A DNA stretch of 64,000 nucleotides, taken from the NCBI GenBank assembly GCA_001784175.1, contig MFPR01000012.1, positions 1 through 64,000 on the forward strand, in the 5' to 3' direction. Every line of letters starts with the position of its first letter. Position 1 is the first letter of the stretch. Below are positions 43,893 through 51,344 of this stretch, piece after piece. A program made the translations under genes and the position numbers. The notes beneath the pieces were generated by a model. The model did no database searches, had not been told where the DNA came from, and was given only the letters and a program-made list of their open reading frames with translations. This stretch comes from Candidatus Lindowbacteria bacterium RIFCSPLOWO2_12_FULL_62_27. Lineage in GTDB: Bacteria; Lindowbacteria; 2-12-FULL-62-27.

Positions 43893-45188
43893 TCAGGCCG
43901 CGAACGCGCCGGCCACCGTCGCCTCTTCAAAATGAAGCCGGCCGATGTCCGAGCGGTAACACATGCCGTCAAACCGGATGCGCCGGACCGCCCGATAGGC
44001 CCGCCGAACGGCGCTGTCCCTGTCCCGGCCCGTCGCGGTCACGGCGATGACCCGGCCGCCGTCCACCGCAAATCCTCCGTCCGGCCGGCGCCGCGTCCCG
44101 GAATGATAAACGTTCGCGTTCTTCACTTCCGCCAATCCTTCGATCGGTTCGCCTGCACTCGGCCGGTACGGATAAAATCTTGATGCAAGAACAACGCATA
44201 CGCTGCACAGCGTGTTGAACCCGATCAAATTTTTGTCAAGCGGTCCGCGCGCCGCGCGGTCCAGATAGGTCGCGATGTCTCCGTACATCAAGGGGAGAAT
44301 CGCTTCGGCCTCCGGGTCTCCAAACCGGCAGTTGTACTCGAGGACCTTCGGGCCATCCGCTGTGAGCATGAGCCCGAAATAGAGAAACCCTCGATAGGAC
44401 ATATCCTCTGTCTGGATCCCGCGCAGGGTCGGCCGGATGACCGATTGTTCGATCTCGGCCATCGTGTCCTCCGGCACAAGATAGAGGGACGCGATCGCGC
44501 CCATCCCGCCGGTGTTGGGTCCCCGATCCTCGTCCATGAGCGGCTTGTAGTCCCGGGCCGGAACGAACACCTGATACGCGGCGCCGGACACGGCGCAGAT
44601 GACCGAGACTTCCTTTCCTTCCAAGCGCTCCTCGACCACGATACCCGTGGGCTGCCCATACTGCTTCTGCTGAAACACGCGATCTATAAACTCCTCGACA
44701 TCGGCTTCCGTTCGGCAGACCGATACGCCCTTTCCGGCCGCCAAGCCGTCAAATTTCAAAACGACCGGATGGGACCGAACCAGCGCCCGGACCTCCTGGG
44801 GCGATCGCGCGAACGAAAACGGCGCCGTGGGAATGTTGTTCCGCCGCATGAATTCCTTGGCAAACATTTTGCTTGTCTCAAGTCTGGCCGCGTTTCGCGT
44901 CGGTCCCCACACTGCGATCCCGACGTCCTTGCAGCGGTCGGCCAGGCCATCGGCCAGCCAGGATTCGTCACCGATGATGCACAAGTCGATCCCGAGGCGC
45001 GTCATCCCGGCCACAAGGTCCGCCGAAGCCCACACCGGAAGCGGCGCCGCGATGTCCCGCAGGGCGTCGCTGCCCGGGTAAACGAACAGGTCGGGGCGCG
45101 ACGGCGACTCGCGCAGCGCCTGAACCAGCGCGTGCTCCCGGCCGCCTTTGCCCACCACCAGGACTTTTTTTCTTTCAGATCCGGACAT
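43893..45188 (-). CDS. purD: Phosphoribosylamine-glycine ligase
   Basis: 431 residues, ATG 45188, overlapping purF by 14 bp. VLVVGKGGREHAL (nucleotide-binding fold), ATP-grasp HPVVLKFDGLAAGKGV, DEDRGPNTGGMGA, YNCRFGDPEAEAILP. Makes GAR from phosphoribosylamine, the product of PurF next door. FDGLAAGKGV replaces the usual KADGLAAGKGV. Confidence 0.95.
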   Translation of the reverse strand: MSGSERKKVLVVGKGGREHALVQALRESPSRPDLFVYPGSDALRDIAAPLPVWASADLVAGMTRLGIDLCIIGDESWLADGLADRCKDVGIAVWGPTRNAARLETSKMFAKEFMRRNNIPTAPFSFARSPQEVRALVRSHPVVLKFDGLAAGKGVSVCRTEADVEEFIDRVFQQKQYGQPTGIVVEERLEGKEVSVICAVSGAAYQVFVPARDYKPLMDEDRGPNTGGMGAIASLYLVPEDTMAEIEQSVIRPTLRGIQTEDMSYRGFLYFGLMLTADGPKVLEYNCRFGDPEAEAILPLMYGDIATYLDRAARGPLDKNLIGFNTLCSVCVVLASRFYPYRPSAGEPIEGLAEVKNANVYHSGTRRRPDGGFAVDGGRVIAVTATGRDRDSAVRRAYRAVRRIRFDGMCYRSDIGRLHFEEATVAGAFAA

Positions 45189-46581
45189 AGAGATGTTCCT
45201 CCCTCGATTTTGTGATGCAATTGAGATCGTTTGTCACGTCCACCGGATAATTTCCGGTAAAACAGGCCCGACAGGTTCTCTCTCCCACCACTTCACGGAG
45301 GGATTCAGGTGAAAGGAATTTGATCGAGTCGACGCCCAGATGCCGGGCCAGTTGGTCCGCCGGAAATTTATTCGCCAGAAAGTCGTTCCGGTCCGGCATG
45401 TCGATCCCGAAATAGCAGGGAAAGCGGACCATCGGAGACGCGATCCGCAGATGAATTTCCGACGCGCCGCGCTCGCGCAGGAGATGCACTATTTTTTTCG
45501 ACGTCGTGCCGCGAACCACCGAATCGTCCACCACGACAACGCGTTTACCCCGGACCGTGTCCGGAATCGTGTTGAACTTTTTCCTGACCGAGAGGTCGCG
45601 GTCGGCCTGGTAGGGCGCGATGAAACTTCGGCCGGTATAATGGCTTCGAATGAGGACGATGTCGTACGGGATGCCGGAAGCCATCGCGTATCCGAGCGCG
45701 GCCGAATTCGAGGAATCGGGGATGCCGGTGACGATGTCGGCGTCGACGGGATGCTCTTCATGAAGCCGCCGGCCCAGTTGAATGCGGTATGAATGAATCG
45801 ACCTGCCCTTGAAGAGGCTGTCCGGCCGCGAAAAGTAGATCATTTCGAACGAACAGATTTTTTCGTCCGGGGGCATCAGGAGCCGGAACGGCTCGACGCC
45901 TTTTTCGGAAACGTAAAAGCCGTCCCCCGGCGCGATCTCCGACACGTGGTCGGCGCCGAGGATGTCGAAGGCGCAGGTTTCCGACGCAAAATAGATCGCG
46001 GCGCCTTTCTTGCCGAGATACAGCGGCCGAAATCCCATCGGGTCCCGGACGGCGGCGATGCCGTCATTGAAGAGAAAGACGAGCGAATAGGCGCCTTCGA
46101 CGCCGAGAAGTCCCTTTTGAATTTTTTTGACCGGGGCCACATCGCCGGCGCGGACGATCCGATGAAGGATGACCTCGGTGTCGCTCGTGGTCCGGAACAC
46201 GGATCCTTTGAGTTCAAGATCCTCCTTGAGTCTCCGCGCATTGATGATGTTGCCGTTGTGCGCCACGGCGATGATCCGGTCCCGATGCACGACTTCGAGC
46301 GGCTGGATGTCCTTCTCCGCCTCGCTGCCCGCCGTCGAGTACCGCACGTGCCCGATGCCGAACGCGCCGGGGAGCCGGTTCAGAGTGTCCTCGGAAAACG
46401 CCTGCGTCACCAGGCCCAGGCTCCGGTGCAAACCATACCGGCCGCCGCCCGAACTCACCACCATACCCGCGCTTTCCTGTCCCCGGTGCTGCTGGGCATA
46501 GAGACCCAAGTACAGATCACGGGCCGCCGTCGGACTGCCGAACACGCCGAATACGCCACACTTCTCACGAAGGCCCATCAT
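45175..46581 (-). CDS. purF: Amidophosphoribosyltransferase
   Basis: 468 residues from ATG 46581, ATGA overlap with purQ. A short propeptide MMGLREK precedes the catalytic CGVFGVFG cysteine, as in the Bacillus-type enzyme. Fe-S ligands: SETC, RFPCYFG and CRAC, so a [4Fe-4S] cluster is expected. PRPP loop VVVVDDSVVRGTTS. First committed step of purine synthesis. Confidence 0.96.
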   Translation of the reverse strand: MMGLREKCGVFGVFGSPTAARDLYLGLYAQQHRGQESAGMVVSSGGGRYGLHRSLGLVTQAFSEDTLNRLPGAFGIGHVRYSTAGSEAEKDIQPLEVVHRDRIIAVAHNGNIINARRLKEDLELKGSVFRTTSDTEVILHRIVRAGDVAPVKKIQKGLLGVEGAYSLVFLFNDGIAAVRDPMGFRPLYLGKKGAAIYFASETCAFDILGADHVSEIAPGDGFYVSEKGVEPFRLLMPPDEKICSFEMIYFSRPDSLFKGRSIHSYRIQLGRRLHEEHPVDADIVTGIPDSSNSAALGYAMASGIPYDIVLIRSHYTGRSFIAPYQADRDLSVRKKFNTIPDTVRGKRVVVVDDSVVRGTTSKKIVHLLRERGASEIHLRIASPMVRFPCYFGIDMPDRNDFLANKFPADQLARHLGVDSIKFLSPESLREVVGERTCRACFTGNYPVDVTNDLNCITKSREEHLYVRI

Positions 46582-47393
46582 CGCGGATCGCCCGCCCCGA
46601 CAGATACATCGCGTCGCACCAGATGGTTGTATATGGATTTGAAAAAATAGTATCCCCATCCCCAGCGGGACTGCGCCGACGGCGGGCTGGCGTCGGAGAC
46701 GCCGGCACTTGGGGCGCCGGAGGCGCTGACCCGGCCGGAACCCCAGTCCGGATCGTAGTGATCTTCGCTGTACAGGAATCGCTCCGGATGCGGCATGAGG
46801 CCGAACACGCGACCCGAATCGTCCTGCAAACCCGCGATCGCGCAGGCCGAGCCGTTCACGTTGTCTTCATACACGAGCGGCGCCAGTCCCGAAGCGATGT
46901 AGGATTCCGCCAGCCCCGGCCGGGCGACAAACCGGCCCTCCCGATGGGCGATCGGCAGCTCGAAGACGTCCGGGAGGGCTGAGAGATAGGGATTGTCCGG
47001 GCACAGCGTCCGAAGCCGGACCCATCGGCAGAGGAAGGCATGGCTTGCGTTTTCGATCAGCCGGCCTTCCGGCAGAAGGCCGAGCTGAACGAGAATCTGA
47101 AACCCGTTGCAGATGCCCAGGATCAATCCGCCGGCCGACCGGTAGGCCAGGAGCGCATCGCCCAGTTTCCGCTGGATCTCCAGCCGCGCAAGCCGGCCCG
47201 CGCCGATGTAATCGCCGTAACTGAATCCGCCCGGAAGAACCAGGAGGTCCGAGCCGCAAATGAGTTCGCGGGTCGCATCCGAAAAGGGCACGATGTCGGC
47301 GGCAAATCCTGCCAGCCGCAGCGCCCGCGCCGTTTCCCCGTCACAGTTCGTGCCGGGAAATTTCAGAAGTGTCGCTTGAGGCCGTTTTTCCAT
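46578..47393 (-). CDS. purQ: FGAM synthase glutaminase subunit
   Basis: 271 residues from ATG 47393, overlapping purL by 31 bp. LKFPGTNCDGETARALRLAG, nucleophile LGICNGFQILVQLGLLP, and MPHPERF as the His-Glu pair. A 49-bp repeat lies in frame at residues about 219-235, after HYDPDWG and before WGYYFFKSI, extending the usual C-terminus. Supplies ammonia to PurL through PurS. Confidence 0.94.
   Translation of the reverse strand: MEKRPQATLLKFPGTNCDGETARALRLAGFAADIVPFSDATRELICGSDLLVLPGGFSYGDYIGAGRLARLEIQRKLGDALLAYRSAGGLILGICNGFQILVQLGLLPEGRLIENASHAFLCRWVRLRTLCPDNPYLSALPDVFELPIAHREGRFVARPGLAESYIASGLAPLVYEDNVNGSACAIAGLQDDSGRVFGLMPHPERFLYSEDHYDPDWGSGRVSASGAPSAGVSDASPPSAQSRWGWGYYFFKSIYNHLVRRDVSVGAGDPR
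46689..46737. repeat. 49-bp twin-hairpin repeat, in-frame in purQ
   Basis: Copy of the element at 28011 with the same reading phase ([16 protein letters not shown]). The host protein continues normally on both sides, so the insertion is tolerated. Confidence 0.9.
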
Positions 47394-49807
47394 ATCTCTT
47401 TCAATTCCGTGATCGGTTCGGTCAGCCAGGGGTCGCGCGCAGCGTCCATGCGGATGATCAGGTTCCGATGCACGGGCGTGGCCTGGCCGAGGATGGAGAA
47501 CGGCGTTCCGGCAAACCGTTCGTAGACGTCGCCCAGATGCGCCTTGTCCACCTCGAACAGGATCCGGCCGTTCGACTCGGAAAACAAAAGATCCGCCGGA
47601 CCGAGGCCGCGTTCGCGGTCCATTCGAACGAGGTCGATCTCCACGCCGGCCCGCGTCGAAAACGCCAGCTCGCACAGAGCCACCGCGAGGCCCCCCTCCG
47701 AAACGTCATGCGCCGACAGGATCAATCCCGACTGCACGCATTCATGAAACCGCCGGTACGTCTCAAATACCCGGTCCGCTTCCAGCCCCGGCGCCGCGCC
47801 ATCCTCCACGCCCAGCATCCGATGAAACGCGCTGCCTCCCAGTTCCCCTTTCGTTTGGCCGGCCAGGCAGATCATGGTGTCCGACCGGCGCAGCGTTGCG
47901 CCCGTTACGTGGTCTTTGCGATCCACGACGCCGAGCGCGGTCACAAGAAGCGTGACGGGGATCGAGCGGGCCGTTCCGCCGGAAACGAAATAATTATGAA
48001 AGGAATCTTTTCCGGAAATGAACGGCGCGCCGTACGTTTCCGCCGCGTGCGACATCCCTTTGACGCATTCGACCAGCCGGCCCAGCTCGTCGGGACGATC
48101 CGGATCGCCCATGCAAAAATTGTCGAGAAGTGCGATCTTGTCGGGATGCGCGCCGGCCACGACCACCTGCCGCACCGCCTCATCCACGGCCGACTGGCCC
48201 ATCCGGTACGGATCGAGAATCCCGTACTGCGGCAAAAGTGACACGCCGATGGCGATGCACTTGGCGGTTCCTTCCGCCCGAACGACGACGCCGTCCTGGG
48301 CATTGTCGCCGCCGGCGCCGGCCAGAGGCTTGAGGACCGTGTTGCCCTGAACCTCAAAATCATATTCGCGGATGACGGGCTCCCGCGAGGCGATGTTCAT
48401 ATCCCCGAGCAGGGACCGGACCCACTGGCGCATATCCCGCCGCGCGGTGGCCGTCCGGTCGAGGGCGGGCGTGGCGGGCGCCACCCCAAGAGACCGGGAC
48501 GCCGGAGAATATTCGGACCGCAGAGATTTCTGCGGCGCCGAGTGGAGGAATTCCACATCAAGGCGGCACTGCCGCTGTCCGGCCGCGAAGACTTCGAGGG
48601 CGGGCGTGCCCGTGATCTCGCCGATTTCGACGCATTCGGTTTCATGCCGCACCGCCAGCCGGTCCAGCGCATCCAGGTCGGCCGGACGGACCGCCATCAC
48701 CATGCGCTCCTGGCTTTCGGAAAGAAAAATTTCCCACGGTTCGAGATTCTCTTCTTTGAGCGGGACGCGGTCCAGATCGACCCGCGCGCCGGCCGCCCGC
48801 GCCATCTCGCCGATGGCGCTTGAGAGGCCGCCGGCGCCGCAATCGGTGATCGCCTCGATGAGCCCCGCCTCGCGCGCTTCCAATATGAAGTCCGTCAGTT
48901 TTTTTTCCTCAATCGGGTTTCCGATCTGAACCGCCTGCCGGTCCGACTCGTGACTCTCGCCGGTCAGGGACGCTGACGAAAAGGTCGCGCCGTGCAGTCC
49001 GTCCCGGCCCGTCCGCGCGCCGGCCACGACAATTTTCAAGCCGGGATACACTGCCTTTGGAATGGCACGAGTCGGAATCAGGCCGGCGGCGCCGCAGAAA
49101 ACCAGCGGGTTGCAGGTGAACCGATCGTCAAAATGAATCGCGCCTGCGACCGTCGGAATGCCCATCCGGTTGCCGTAGTCGCGCACGCCCCTCACCACGC
49201 CGCGGAAAACGCCCAGCGGATGGATCACGCCGCCGGGCAGGGCATCCGGATCGGCGTCCGGCCGGCCGAAACAGAAAACGTCCAGGCTCGCAACCGGTTT
49301 GGCGGCCTGGCCCGCGCCCAGAATGTCCCGGATGACGCCGCCCAGGCCGGTGTTCGCGCCGGCGTAAGGCTCGATCGCGGACGGATGATTATGGGTTTCG
49401 ACTTTCAGGCACGCGGCCGTCGTGTCATCCAGCCGGATGAAGCCGGCGTTGTCGTCGAATGCGCCGAGGACAAATCCGGGCTTTTGCCGCCGGATCCGGT
49501 CGGTGACGCCTTGAATGAAGGTCGCGAAAATGCCGTCCACAATTTCGGTCTTCCGGCCGTTCCGGTGAATGATCCGAGCGTTGAATACGCGGTGCTTGCA
49601 GTGCTCGCTCCACGTCTGCGCCAGGACCTCGATCTCGAGCAGGGTCGGCCGGCGGCTCAGGCTCCGGAAATAATCCTGGATCGCAATGAGGTCGGGGACC
49701 GACAGCGGCAGTTTTCGTTGAGCGCTGAATGCCGCCATCTCGTCGATGGTCTCCACGTCGAGCTGCGGCGCGGCTTCAGGCGATTCCAGAAGCGTCGAAT
49801 CAAGCAT
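47363..49807 (-). CDS. purL: FGAM synthase, small PurL type
   Basis: 814 residues; ATG 49807 overlaps purS by 8 bp. Two AIRS-type halves: TWSEHCKHRVF, KVETHNHPSAIEPY and GAGGLSSAIGEMA in the first, SGKDSFHNYF and SAHDVSEGGLAVAL in the second. No glutaminase domain, so PurQ and PurS are needed; both genes are adjacent. ATP-dependent conversion of FGAR to FGAM. Confidence 0.96.
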   Translation of the reverse strand: MLDSTLLESPEAAPQLDVETIDEMAAFSAQRKLPLSVPDLIAIQDYFRSLSRRPTLLEIEVLAQTWSEHCKHRVFNARIIHRNGRKTEIVDGIFATFIQGVTDRIRRQKPGFVLGAFDDNAGFIRLDDTTAACLKVETHNHPSAIEPYAGANTGLGGVIRDILGAGQAAKPVASLDVFCFGRPDADPDALPGGVIHPLGVFRGVVRGVRDYGNRMGIPTVAGAIHFDDRFTCNPLVFCGAAGLIPTRAIPKAVYPGLKIVVAGARTGRDGLHGATFSSASLTGESHESDRQAVQIGNPIEEKKLTDFILEAREAGLIEAITDCGAGGLSSAIGEMARAAGARVDLDRVPLKEENLEPWEIFLSESQERMVMAVRPADLDALDRLAVRHETECVEIGEITGTPALEVFAAGQRQCRLDVEFLHSAPQKSLRSEYSPASRSLGVAPATPALDRTATARRDMRQWVRSLLGDMNIASREPVIREYDFEVQGNTVLKPLAGAGGDNAQDGVVVRAEGTAKCIAIGVSLLPQYGILDPYRMGQSAVDEAVRQVVVAGAHPDKIALLDNFCMGDPDRPDELGRLVECVKGMSHAAETYGAPFISGKDSFHNYFVSGGTARSIPVTLLVTALGVVDRKDHVTGATLRRSDTMICLAGQTKGELGGSAFHRMLGVEDGAAPGLEADRVFETYRRFHECVQSGLILSAHDVSEGGLAVALCELAFSTRAGVEIDLVRMDRERGLGPADLLFSESNGRILFEVDKAHLGDVYERFAGTPFSILGQATPVHRNLIIRMDAARDPWLTEPITELKEIWKNGLKRHF

Positions 49808-50249
49808 GGCTCACACACCACTCGTGAATAACCGGATTGGCCGCGTCCCGGCGGAACCGCTCCAAAAATTCAGCGGCTGCGGGCACGGCCCGCACATAAA
49901 ACCGGCGGGCGATCCGCAGATCGTTCAGCCGGAATTTTTCCGGGGCGGCGGCGCGGTAATAATTGAGGATCGATTCACGCTCAAGATCGAGCATATTCGG
50001 TTTCAACCGGATGTCGACCCTGGCGTCTCCCTCGAAGTACGGCCGGTCGGAAAAATGCGCGATTTCGCCGACCCCGTCGACCAACGCGTCCAGGAGAAAC
50101 GCCCGCAGCGACCGTTCATCCCCGGAGAAATCCAGCGTGTAGACCCGCGTCTCCCGGAACGTCGCGCCCGCCGGCGCCGGCGTGTGCGTCATCTCGCCCG
50201 CGGCCCGGCTTTCCAGGAAGCGGGACACGACCTCAAGCGTGGACCGCAC
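49800..50249 (-). CDS. purS: PurS-like FGAM synthase subunit with N-terminal extension
   Basis: 149 residues from GTG 50249, or 130 from ATG 50192; neither has a strong ribosome-binding site. The C-terminal 75 residues align by eye with PurS: LKPNMLDLERESI, then LNDLRIARRFYV, then a closing helix and ANPVIHEW (PurS has LKESVLD, VQDVRIGK, LANTVIEDY). About 55-70 extra residues precede this (RVYTLDFSGDERSLRAFLLD), not seen in standard 80-residue PurS. Lies between purC and purL, as expected. Confidence 0.82.
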   Translation of the reverse strand: MRSTLEVVSRFLESRAAGEMTHTPAPAGATFRETRVYTLDFSGDERSLRAFLLDALVDGVGEIAHFSDRPYFEGDARVDIRLKPNMLDLERESILNYYRAAAPEKFRLNDLRIARRFYVRAVPAAAEFLERFRRDAANPVIHEWCVSHA

Positions 50250-50949
50250 CGGCCACCCGACCCAGAACTTCGCTGTAACTGCCCATCACGTCGCCCATGT
50301 CACGCCGGAACCGGTCCTTGTCCAGGATTTTCCCTGTCTCCGTGTCCCACAGTCGGCACGTGTCCGGCGTGATCTCATCCGCGAGGATGATATCCTTTTT
50401 CTGAGGGCACAGGCGGCCAAACTCGAGTTTAAAATCGACCAGCCGGATGCCGATCTTTTTGAAAAATCCGGTGAGGAGATCGTTGACCTGCGAAGCCAGA
50501 AACCGCACCGTGTTCAGTTCCCGGACGGTCGCCAGCCGCATCTCGCGGATGTGCTCCTGCGTGATCATCGGATCGCCCAGCTCGTCGCTTTTGTAATAGT
50601 ACTCAAAAATCGGCGAGGAGAGCAGGCGGCCCTCCTCCCAGCCGGTCCGTTTGGCCAGGCTTCCCGCCACCGTGTTGCGCACGACGACTTCGACGGGAAT
50701 GATCTCGACCCGGCGCACGATCAAGTGCGTGTCGTCCACGTCGCGCACCAGGTGCGTGGGGATGCCGTCCTGTTCGAGCAGGTTCAGGAAATAATAGGTG
50801 AGCCGCTTGTTGATCCGGCCCTTGTCCTTGAACTGCGTCTTCTTTAGCCCGTTGAAGGCCGTCGCATCGTCCTTGAACTCCATCAGAAGCTCGTCCGGCC
50901 GGTCGGTCAGATACAGCCGTTTGGCTTTTCCTTCGTATAGAAGTTGCAT
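50233..50949 (-). CDS. purC: SAICAR synthase
   Basis: 238 residues, MQLLYEGKAKRLYLTDRPDE with the YEGKAK nucleotide loop; VRNTVAGSLAKR; VDFKLEFGR; ILADEITPDTCRLWD. Condenses CAIR with aspartate. First gene of the 19-gene purine/pyrimidine run; its leader contains a purine riboswitch and two palindromic repeats. Confidence 0.96.
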   Translation of the reverse strand: MQLLYEGKAKRLYLTDRPDELLMEFKDDATAFNGLKKTQFKDKGRINKRLTYYFLNLLEQDGIPTHLVRDVDDTHLIVRRVEIIPVEVVVRNTVAGSLAKRTGWEEGRLLSSPIFEYYYKSDELGDPMITQEHIREMRLATVRELNTVRFLASQVNDLLTGFFKKIGIRLVDFKLEFGRLCPQKKDIILADEITPDTCRLWDTETGKILDKDRFRRDMGDVMGSYSEVLGRVAGAVHA

Positions 50950-50974
50950 GGTCCTTACCCCCTGTTTCCGCGTA

Positions 50975-51023
50975 TCCTCCCTCTCCCGCCTGTGGCGGGA
51001 GAGGGTCGGGGTGAGGGTGGCAG
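50975..51023. repeat. CTCTCCC palindromic repeat in the purC leader (inverted orientation)
   Basis: CCCTCTCCCGCC-TGT-GGCGGGAGAGGG with the GGGTGAGGG tail on the right, i.e. opposite to the neighbour at 51044. The two copies can also pair with each other through their tails, making a large structure just before purC. Confidence 0.8.
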
Positions 51024-51043
51024 GTTTCGGTCGTCGCCATCTG

Positions 51044-51091
51044 CCCCCCTCACCTCAATCCTCTCCCCCCTGCGGGGGGAGAGGAGGTGAG
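51044..51091. repeat. CCCTCACC/CTCTCCCC palindromic repeat in the purC leader
   Basis: CCTCTCCCCCC-TGC-GGGGGGAGAGG with the CCCTCACCTC tail on the left. Between riboswitch and purC, where strong hairpins could serve as part of the expression platform or simply be insertions. Confidence 0.8.
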
Positions 51092-51207
51092 TAGTTACGT
51101 TCGTTCTTTGTTCCGGGTAACGGGGGACAGGGCATCTGCCTTTAAGTGAGTGATCTCGCCAGGGCGGGCGGCCAGTGGCCGCGGGCGCGCAAACGGCGGG
51201 CTCAGTC

Positions 51208-51274
51208 ACTCGTAGTCAGGAGGTTCCGGCCTCCTGGTAGATACTCCCGGTCCCATTACCAGGATTATACGAGT
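51208..51274 (-). promoter_or_regulatory. Guanine-type purine riboswitch aptamer before purC
   Basis: Read on the minus strand. P1: ACUCGU (51274-51269) pairs with ACGAGU (51213-51208). J1/2: AUAAU. P2: CCUGG/CCGGG around loop UAAUGGGA. J2/3: AGUAUCUAC. P3: CAGGAGG/CCUCCUG, seven pairs, around loop CCGGAA. J3/1: ACU. The C of J3/1 is the position that selects guanine over adenine, and the core U residues are kept; only the flipped-out U48 position is A. Loops L2/L3 differ from the usual AUAUGG/CCGUAAA, but could still make G-C kissing pairs. Downstream UCACUC (near 51151) can pair with GAGUGA of the P1 3' strand, a possible switching helix. It should repress the purine/pyrimidine run when guanine is plentiful. 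Confidence 0.8.
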
Positions 51275-51318
51275 TCGTGATCCAACGTCTGAAATTCCGT
51301 GATCCTCTCCTAACTTGG

Positions 51319-51340
51319 GCTCGAAATCAAATTTTCGAGC
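51319..51340 (-). terminator. Hairpin after nrdJ
   Basis: GCTCGAAA and TTTCGAGC are perfect 8-base arms around a six-base loop, five bases past the nrdJ stop. No U-run follows, so it may be a 3'-end stabiliser rather than an intrinsic terminator. Confidence 0.4.
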
Positions 51341-51344
51341 GAGT

